The notes beneath the pieces are model-generated. The model saw only the letters and a list, made by a program, of their open reading frames with translations, was not told the origin of the DNA and did no database searches. The translations under genes and the position numbers were made by a program. Shown here piece by piece: positions 25,622 through 34,600 of a stretch of 64,000 bases of DNA. The stretch spans positions 414,856 to 478,855 of the forward strand of contig ML682091.1 of assembly GCA_007922195.1 (NCBI GenBank). The letters run 5' to 3'. The DNA is from Podocnemis expansa. Its lineage: Eukaryota; Chordata; Testudines; Podocnemididae. How positions within the stretch are numbered: position 1 is the first letter of the stretch; each line of letters starts with the position of its first letter.

Positions 25622-28600
25622 GGGTCCCACTAGTGCACTGTCCCAGTGCAGTGAGGTTTATATCCAGCCCTCTCTACCCCCTGTCTCATTTTTTCCTTTT
25701 CCCCCAGTTAATCAAACACCACTCTGGGGTGTTTCTTCCCCTTCTCAGAGTCTGGCTTATGAACACAGAGTTCAGAACAGGAATGAGGAATCCCACAGAT
25801 TTTCCAACCCTGATGTCCCTTCCCAGCTGGCTCCTGCAGGCTTTGCACCTTAAGAGTTGCCCCTCCAGCTCCACCCAATATTTACCTCTCAATCCAAGGG
25901 CACCTAGTCGCAGGTGAGACTGAATCCAGGACTCCTTTAAAGTGCCAGCTCCCTCTGTGACACCAGGACTGATGTTGGTATTTATCATGTCATCACAGAG
26001 CCTCATTTCCCCATCCCCGCAATGGGACTCCAGCCGTCCAGGGAGAGTGCAGATTAGCTCAGGTGCGGCTGGATTCTCTAGTTGGCACCATGAGCAGAGC
26101 CACCATAGCCCAGAGCAGGTATCTAAGAGGAGTGATAGGGGAATTCTAGCTTGACACAGCACATTCACCCACCCCTCTGACCTGCACTTCCCAGAATTTC
26201 ACACAGGAAGTGATACAAGGCGAAAGCTACGTCTGGATTGGACTTAACCTGACAGCCCGAGGTGGATGGACCTGGGTGGACGGGTCCCTGTTAGATCCTG
26301 CACGGTGAGTGCTGCCTGATGTCTACGGTCAGACTCATATTTGGGGGAAGGCTCCTCTGTGTGACTTGCTGGTGTTAAACATCCAACATCTGGCTAAGGC
26401 TTGGCTGACACTTCCCAGTTCTCCTTCGAGCACTGCTCACATCATTCAGTTACAGGTGCCTATGTGCCGCAGCGCATGGTAGCTTGGAAAGTCTTTAGCG
26501 TTAGCCTGTCAGGTCAGGGCGCACGGCCAACATCCCCTCCACGCCGCAGCTGTGGCTATATAGGTGACCGTGTCCCTGAACCTACCAGTTCCTTTTTCCG
26601 CCATGAGCGTCGGTTCGGATCAGCGTTATCTTGTGAAACACAAGGGCCTGTCTTCCACGTGAAATTCGAAATGCCAGGATTCAAGCTGTGCTTAGGATGC
26701 TGCAAGGTTTTCCTGATGGACGACCCACACGAGAAATGCCTTGCTTAACTGGGTGAGTCCCACATCACGGCGGACTGCCCCATCTGCCGATCCTTCAAGC
26801 GGAGGACTCGGCTGGAAAGGGAGAGCCGTCTCCACCTCATTTCGGAGACCAGAGCCGCTCCATCTACAAGCAGCCGAGACGTCAGCACTCCACCGGTACC
26901 TTCCAGACACCGATCCTGCCGGTCCCCCAGTAGCCTATCAGCTGCCGTGGCAGGGCCATGGCTCAGGCACCGGGTTGCCAAGGGCGTTCGAATCTGGCTT
27001 TCATGCAAAACACGAGGCAGCTGGCTGCATTGGCACTGCCTTCCTCGGCGCCGCTGGACACTGTACTGCCCACAAGCCCAGCACTGCTTACGAGCCCGAC
27101 ACCATCGGCAAGCCTGGCGGTGCTACCAAGCCCGGTACCGCTGGACCTGGCACCGTCACCAATAACACCACTTCCGGTACCGTCACTTCCGGTACCATCG
27201 GACTCGGCACCGCTAACACCTGCAGCGATGCCGGTACCGTCTTGGGCCTCCTCTGTCCAACCCAGCATCATCTAACCCGGTACTGAGCCAAAGTTCTACG
27301 GCTCCCCACCGCTTTTCTGAGGAATTCTCAGTATCGGAATGCCGCCTAGCGGGGGGGGGGGGGCAGATAGTCCAGGTCATCCTTGGAGGATCCTTTTCTC
27401 TCCACCCAGGAGGAGCACCCAAGGAAGCGTGCCCCCAAAAGCTCCGTGTCATCGAGCATGTGGCCTGAGCATACATTGGGGGAAGCTCCTTGTCCCCCCA
27501 TAACACCTATGCTGCCATCAAGGTCCCTGCATGATGAATGGACCCTCGACTGGCTGAATGCGATGGCAGACAAAGCTTCCTCCCAATACACACGTTTGTC
27601 TGCACCGGAGTCCTCGGGTTTCTCCAACAACGAGCCAGAACCTGATTCCACACAACAAAGCAGATCAAGGGCCCCGTCATCTTCATCACCTGATGAGAAG
27701 CTAATCGACATGTCCATGGAACACAAAGTGGACCCTCGCATCGAACAAGACCTTCTTCACCGCATGGCAGTGAACCTGAAGCTCAAGCTGGGGGTCATCC
27801 AGGTGGAGAATGACGTCCTTTTTGACGCTTGCTGACGAGCCCCACTGGCTAAGGTCGGAATTCCTAAACCAAAGGGAGAGACAAGGCCAACCTAGCACTA
27901 CCCCCAAGAACAAGGAGGCAAGGAGACTCGATCTACTCGGCAGGAAAGTATACTCCTCAGCCGCCCTCCAGCTGCATATCTCAAACCATTCTGTTTTGAT
28001 GATGTGCTACATCTTCAACCTGTGGGAAGCTCTATGAAATCTCCAATCGGTCATCCTGGAGGATTGCCTGAGAGACTTCAAAGCAATGCTAGATGAGGGG
28101 AAGAGAGCATCCAGGGACATGCTAGCGGCAACCTGGGATGCAGTGGATACAGTGGCACGCACAATGACATCGGCGGTGGTGATGCGCTGTTTGGCCTGGC
28201 TCCAGAACTCTGGCCTCTCCACGCAGATGCAACAAATTATCCATGACCTTCCCTTCAAAGGTCCCAACCTATCTGCATCTTCCACAGATGCGAAGCTGCA
28301 TGGTATGAAGGACTTGAGGGCCACCCTGAGGTCCCTTGGGATCTACACTCCGCAACCTTTTAGATGTTCCTCGAAGTCGCACCAGCTACAACAGCAGCTA
28401 CAGCAACTGACACAACAGCTACAACTACAGAACCAGTTCCCAAGATCCCTCCAGTTTCCCCAGCATCACCTCCCAGTCGGGATGGCGCGGACAAGGGTTG
28501 GACCGCTCGTCGGGCTGCAAACAGCATTTTTGACGGTCCCTCCGAGGGCAGCTCTCCACAGCCCCTGTTCTCCCCCCACTGCCTCTGCCACTTCACCCCA

Positions 28601-31600
28601 CGGTGGACCCAGGTCACCTTGGACCAATGGGTCCTCGACACAGTAGCAAGAGGATACCACATCCAGTTCCTCTGAACCCCCCAGGACAAGAAAGTGTCCC
28701 CTCCCATAATCCCAGAAAACCCCGATCTCCTGGGAAAGCTTGAGGCCGAATGCCAAAAATTACTCTCCCTTGGAGCCATCGAAAAGGTTCCCAAGAGGGA
28801 ACATGGCAAAGGGTTCTATTCCCGCTACTTCCTAGTCCCCAAACCCAATGGGGATCTCCGGCCCATCCTAGACCTCAGAGCTCTCAACAAAAACATAAAG
28901 AAAATAAAATTCTGCATGACCTCCCTACCGCAGATCATTCCCTCCCTGTCCCCAGGACTGTGGTTCGCAGCCCTCGACCTAAAGGATGCTTACTTCCACA
29001 TAGCCATTTGACCCCACCACAGGCGGTTTCTTAGGTTTATAGTGGCTCAACGCCATTACCAGTTTACCGCACTCCCCTTCGGGTTATCGCTAGCCCCCAG
29101 GGTGTTCACAAAGTGTGTCGCACCGGTCGCAGCGTTTCTACACAGAAGGGGTGTAAGAATCTACCCCTTCCTGGATGACTGGCTCATAGTGGGCAAATCA
29201 AGTTGACAAGTACAAGACCACGTCGAGATCATAATGAAGCTGTGTGAGTTCCTGGGCTTCCACATAAATCTGGAAAAGTCCAAGCTTTGCCCCACTCAGG
29301 ACATAGAGTTCATTGGGGCATGTTTGGACACTCAGCAAGGCATCGCATCCTTGCCCCTGTCAAGATTTCGATCCATCTGCACCATCATCATGGAGCTCCA
29401 GGCTCCCGGGCTGACCACAGCGCGCAGATGCATGCAGCTCCTGGGGCACATGGCAGCGGCCATGTTGATAATTCGAACAGCCTGCCTGCGGATACGACCA
29501 TGCCAGCTCTGGTTTGCCACAAGCTTCCGACCGGAACGAGACCACCTTGACAAGGTAATCTTGGTCCCCCAGCATGCCCTGGAGTCCCTCCAAATTTGGC
29601 AGGACCCCAACTTTGCGATGGGGAGAATCCCGTTCAGGGAGTCCAAACCTGCAGTGACCCTGATAACAGATGCCTCCAACCTGGGGTGGGGCACCCATCT
29701 CTCTGGGGGCCTATCCACACAAGGTGCCTGGAGTCCTGAGGACAGTATCCTCCACATAAACGTGAAGGACCTCAAGGCCATCAGACTGGCCTGCATGACC
29801 TTCCTGGACCAGCTCCAGGGCAGAGTGGTCCAAATCCTCTCAGACAACACAGCAGCCGTGTTCTACATGAACTGCCAAGGGGGGGTCTGCTCCTCGGCCC
29901 TATGCGAGGAAGCGACCAAGCTGTGGCAACTAGCGTTAGACCATCACTTCACACCAACTGCCGCCCATCTCCCCGGGGTGGACAATGGTGTAGCAGACTC
30001 ACTCAGCAGGAAACCGCTGGCGAACCACGAGTGATCCCTCCACAGCGAGGTTTTCTCCCTACTGACAACCAGGTGGGAAACCCCTCAGATCAACCTCTTT
30101 GCCACGGCACAGAACCACAAATGCCCTCGGTTCTGCTCCCTCCGAGGCTGGGAAAAAGGGTCTCTCAGCGATGCCTTTCTCCTCAATTGGGTGGGAGTCC
30201 TAATGTACGCCTTCCTGCCAATCCCTCTTATTCACAGGGTGCTCCTGAAGGTCCTCAGAGACGGGGTATTCCTCATCCTGATAGCCCTGGACTGGCCCAG
30301 GCAACACTGGTTCCCTCTCCTACAAGACACGTCAGTGAGGACCCCACTCTGCCTCCCGAGGTGGGTGGACCTTCTGACACAGAACTCGGGACGCCTTTGG
30401 CACACCAACCCAGGCCTCCTGCTACCTGATAGCCTGGATGCTCTCTGGCTCAGCGAGCAAGAGAGACACTGCTCAGATAGGGTTAAAAAGGTCCTGGTTG
30501 GTAGCAGAAAACCCTCCACCAGGTCCACCTACATGGCAAAATGGAATCACTTCTCTACTTGGTGCTGTGGTAAAAACATAGCCCCTATCTCTGCACCAGT
30601 ACAGGCAACCTTAGACTACCTATTTGACCTGAGGGAGAAAGGCCTTTCTCTGTCAGCACTCAAGGTGTATTTGGCAGCAATCTCGGCCTTTCACCAAACG
30701 ACAGACGGGGTCCCACTCTTCTCACAACCCATTGGCCATAGACTCCTGAAGGAGTGGAAAAACTTTTTCTCCACGTCCATAACCCCACCCCACACTGGGA
30801 CCTGAATGTGGTGCTACGGGCTCTCACAGAACCGCTGTACGAGCCCTTAGACTCGGCTACCCTGCTAGTGCTGTCCTGGAAGGTGGCTGTCTTGGTGGCC
30901 GTTACATCGGCCAGAAGGGTCTCAGGGCTATGAGCCCTATCCTCTGAGCCCCCTTATACCGTTTTCTTCCCTGACAATGTGGTCCTGTGTCACCACCCCT
31001 CGTTCCTGCCCAAGCTTGCCACCCCTTTCCACTTGAATCAAGAAATCTGCCTGCCGGTCTTCTATCCAAATCCTCAGATGAGGGAAAACCAGAGACGGTG
31101 GCACACCTTGGACTTGAGGAGAGTGCTCCTAACTTACATTGAGTGCATCCGATCCTTCTGCAAGACCCCCAACTGTTCATGGCAGTCGTGGAACGCATGA
31201 GAGGCTCTCCGGTATCCTCCCAAAGCATCTCCAAATGGATTGTGAACGGCCTTTAAGATTGCTACGGAAGGTCAAACACGCCTCTTCCAGAGACTGTGAG
31301 AGCTCACTCTACCAGAGCTCAGGTGTCCTCCATGGCCTTCCTCGCCAAGGTCCCGATCCAAGAGATCTGCAGGGCCACTACATGATCATTGGTATGTACC
31401 TTCACGACGCACTACACCATTGCCCGACAAGCGAGAAATGATGCCGCTGTGGGCAGAGCTATAGTCAGTGTGGGTAGACTGTAACTCCTCCCACCATCCT
31501 TGGGTACGGCTAGCAGTCACCTGTAACTGAATGATGTAACTCACTGTAACCGTCCTTTTTCAAGATGGGCTGCTCGCATACATTCAGGTCCCTCCGACTG

Positions 31601-34600
31601 TCCCCGCTAACGGAGTTGGCAAAGGTATATGGGACTGGGAGGGACAGGGTCACGGTCACCTATATAGCCGTGGCCACGGCGTGGAGGGGGCGTTGGCCGT
31701 GCACCCTGACCTGACAGACTAACGCTAAAGACTTTCCGAGCTACCGTGCTCTGTGGCACATAGACACCTGTAACTGAATGCATGTGAGGAGCCCATCTTG
31801 AAGAAGGACGGTTATGGTGAGTAACCAACCGTTTTACCAGCTGAGCTACGCTGGCTATGGGTATTTCTGCTGTGCCAGCAAAGGCCTTGGAGTAGCCACC
31901 CCGGTACTTACAATGGGTGTGTTCACACAGCAGTCTTATTTCGAAACAACAGAGGGTGTTTTGAAATAAGAAAAGCCATAGTCACACGACGCACTGTTGT
32001 TTCGAAACAACGGGTTCCGTTGTTTCGAAACAATGGCGTTGTTTCAAAACAACTTAAACCCCATGTGGGGACGAAACAATGTTGTTTCGAAACGATTGTT
32101 TCGAAACAATGCCGTCTGAACATGTTGTTTCGAAACAATGGTGACTTGTTTTGAAATAACTGTTGTCTGAACATGCTATTTTGATTCCTGCTTTTTTCCT
32201 TAATTCGAATTAACAAACTGTTAATTCGAATTAACTTATTTCAAAATAAGGCATTATTGCGATACAACTTGTAGTGAAACAACTTGTATCGAAATAACCC
32301 CCTATGTGTGAACATAGCCAATGATGGGAGAAGCTGTCCTGGCATCAGTGTAGAGAAGGTCCTGAGGGCAGCCTCAGGGTGGATTAACACCCTTGTGGTC
32401 CCAGGCCTATAAGATTTTGTGGGGCTGCTGCCTGGCCACAGGCCAGCCTGGGGGCAGGACAGTGGGATCTCTGGCTTCCAAGGGACCGTACTTAGATTTG
32501 CACCCTGCCCTCATCAACAGCAGCACATCATGGAGGGATCTCTGGGCCCATTTCCCACTATCTCCTGCTCCGTTAGTGACAGCAGCAGCGCTCCTTGGGG
32601 ATCAGGGAGAATCTGTGGGCCCCTGTCCCACTCTCCCCCTGCTGTGGGGGTGCTGAGGCAGCTGTGACAGGCATCCCTGTGGGCACTGTTCCCTCTAAGG
32701 CGCGCGGCAGCACGGCCGCGTGCTTAAAAAAATCCTGCCGCGCAGGATTTTCCTGCCCCCGCGCATGGGGCAGTTCAGGGGCAGCGTGGCCGAGGGGAGA
32801 TGAGCCGGAGTGCTGTGTCCGAGCACGAGCCTCAGCCCAGCCCCTCGGCCAGAGGAAGAGAGGGTCTGTGGGCTTGGGTCAGCCCTGCCACTCCTCCCTC
32901 CCCTCCCCTCCCTTCCTCGGAGATTGTGGAGGCTCCGCCTCTTCCAGCCGGGGTCTGGCCGTTCGCATGGCCAGCCCCAGCCTCCAGCCCAGGCTCGTGG
33001 TTGCCGGCCAGCACCGTGGCCTCCTGCCCCCTGCCCAGCTCTTTGGCCAGTGAAGAGGGCTGGGGGGGGATTTGGGTTTGTCAGGCAGCTGGCAGGGAGA
33101 GTGTGTGGGGAGGGGGGAGAAGGGGTCAGGATGGTGGGCTGGGGAGGGCTTGGGGGGGCTGAAAGAGGTGGCATGAAGATGTGGAGCTGGGGGTGGGGTT
33201 TAGGAGGGCTGGAATGGGGGCAGGGAGCTTAGGGAGTCGGAATTGGGGCAATTCTTCAGCTTTTTAAACAAGAGGCATGGCAAAGAGTAAGTGCCATTCA
33301 TATCCTGAAGTTTGAAACTCCTCAAGTGGGAAACAGGGAGTGCATGGTGCCAAAATGTCCCTTCTGTAACTAGATAAAGCTGTGGAGGTGAAAAATCTCT
33401 AAAAATCAGTTGTATATTTCCTGAAAGCTAGTGTGGATGTTACTTAAGTGGAGTGACTGAACAGTGAGAGTGTTTGAGCATGTTAACCCCCTGCTTTCAA
33501 AGAACCTGGAAGATGTTTTCTCCAAAATCCTGTAACTCACAACAATTCATTACAAAACAAACAAGGAGTCTTGTGGTACTTAAAGACTAACAAATATATT
33601 GATTGCATGAGCTTTCATGGGAGAAAACCCCATTTCATCAGATGCTTTGAAGAACAATTCACAGAAATTTTAGAGATGTAACGGAGATATCAGATAAGTA
33701 CTTGTTTTAAATATAGTAACAGCCAAAAGACTGGGAATCAAAGGAGCCATGAGATTATTCTCTTCACTATGCACCCTAATCTGTCCATCAGAAGAAACCA
33801 TAATGCATTAAAGTGATGTGGTATTTTGGCAGAGATTTTCTCTTAAGTTGAAATGTAGCCCCAAAATGATGGAGCAGGTAAAGATACAAGGGACTGAAAA
33901 TAGGCTTTTAAGAAATACTGTAGCCTTATCTTAAAGCAGCTAGAAGCCCATTGTTTTGATTTCAGCTGTGTTTAGCATCCTTGTTGTAGCAGCATTTTCC
34001 TGAAAAGGATGCCTGGAATCTTTTTTTTGATTTTTAAAATTTCAATAGAATTTACCCCTCTGGGAGCATCAAGACATCTTAAATGCTGCCAATTTCCAAA
34101 GCGGTAGCCATGTTAGTCCATTCCAGGAAAACAAAACAAAACAAGGAGTCTCCCACGAAAGCTCATGCGAAAAATAAATCTTAGTCTTTAAGTGCCACAC
34201 GACTCCTTGTGTATCTTAAATGCTGTCAGTGATAATTAGCTGGCTTCCGTGTAAACTGTAACTCTGCATGTAGAACACAGGAGATGAGGGTATTAGGCAG
34301 AATTGTGACTCTTAGGATCCTGATTGAATATAACTTTGGTCTTGGGTTGTTTGAAAGCCATGGATTAGTTTCTTTTGATTGTATAGCAATTTGGGTAAAT
34401 TTTAAATAAATTCGGTGATTTTAGTAATAAAAAACAACTTTAAATAGTTTATATTCATTTTTCATTGGTCTAGATTTTTCAATAATTTTTGTTGCACGAG
34501 TTTGCACACAAATTTTATTCAGAAAAAGTTTTGCACACGGGTTGAAAATTTTGCACACAAGCCGCCAAACCTTAGAGGGAACATTGCCTGTGGGTCCCTT

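Larger units (their letters stand above)
26419..31829 (+). mobile_element. DIRS retrotransposon, near full length, in receptor intron 5
   Basis: The left end (about 26419-26600) recurs inverted at about 31640-31829, the inverted terminal repeats typical of DIRS. In order on + strand: gag with the zinc-knuckle-like LCLGCC, DDPHEKCLA and CPICRSFK (26.45-28.6 kb); reverse transcriptase/RNase H (28.7-30.03 kb); and tyrosine recombinase (30.2-31.46 kb). Frames are broken by several stops and frameshifts, including TGA where related frames have Arg, as expected from CpG decay. It lies in sense orientation within the intron between lectin exons 5 and 6. Ends are approximate because DIRS elements make no clear target duplication. 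Confidence 0.88.
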
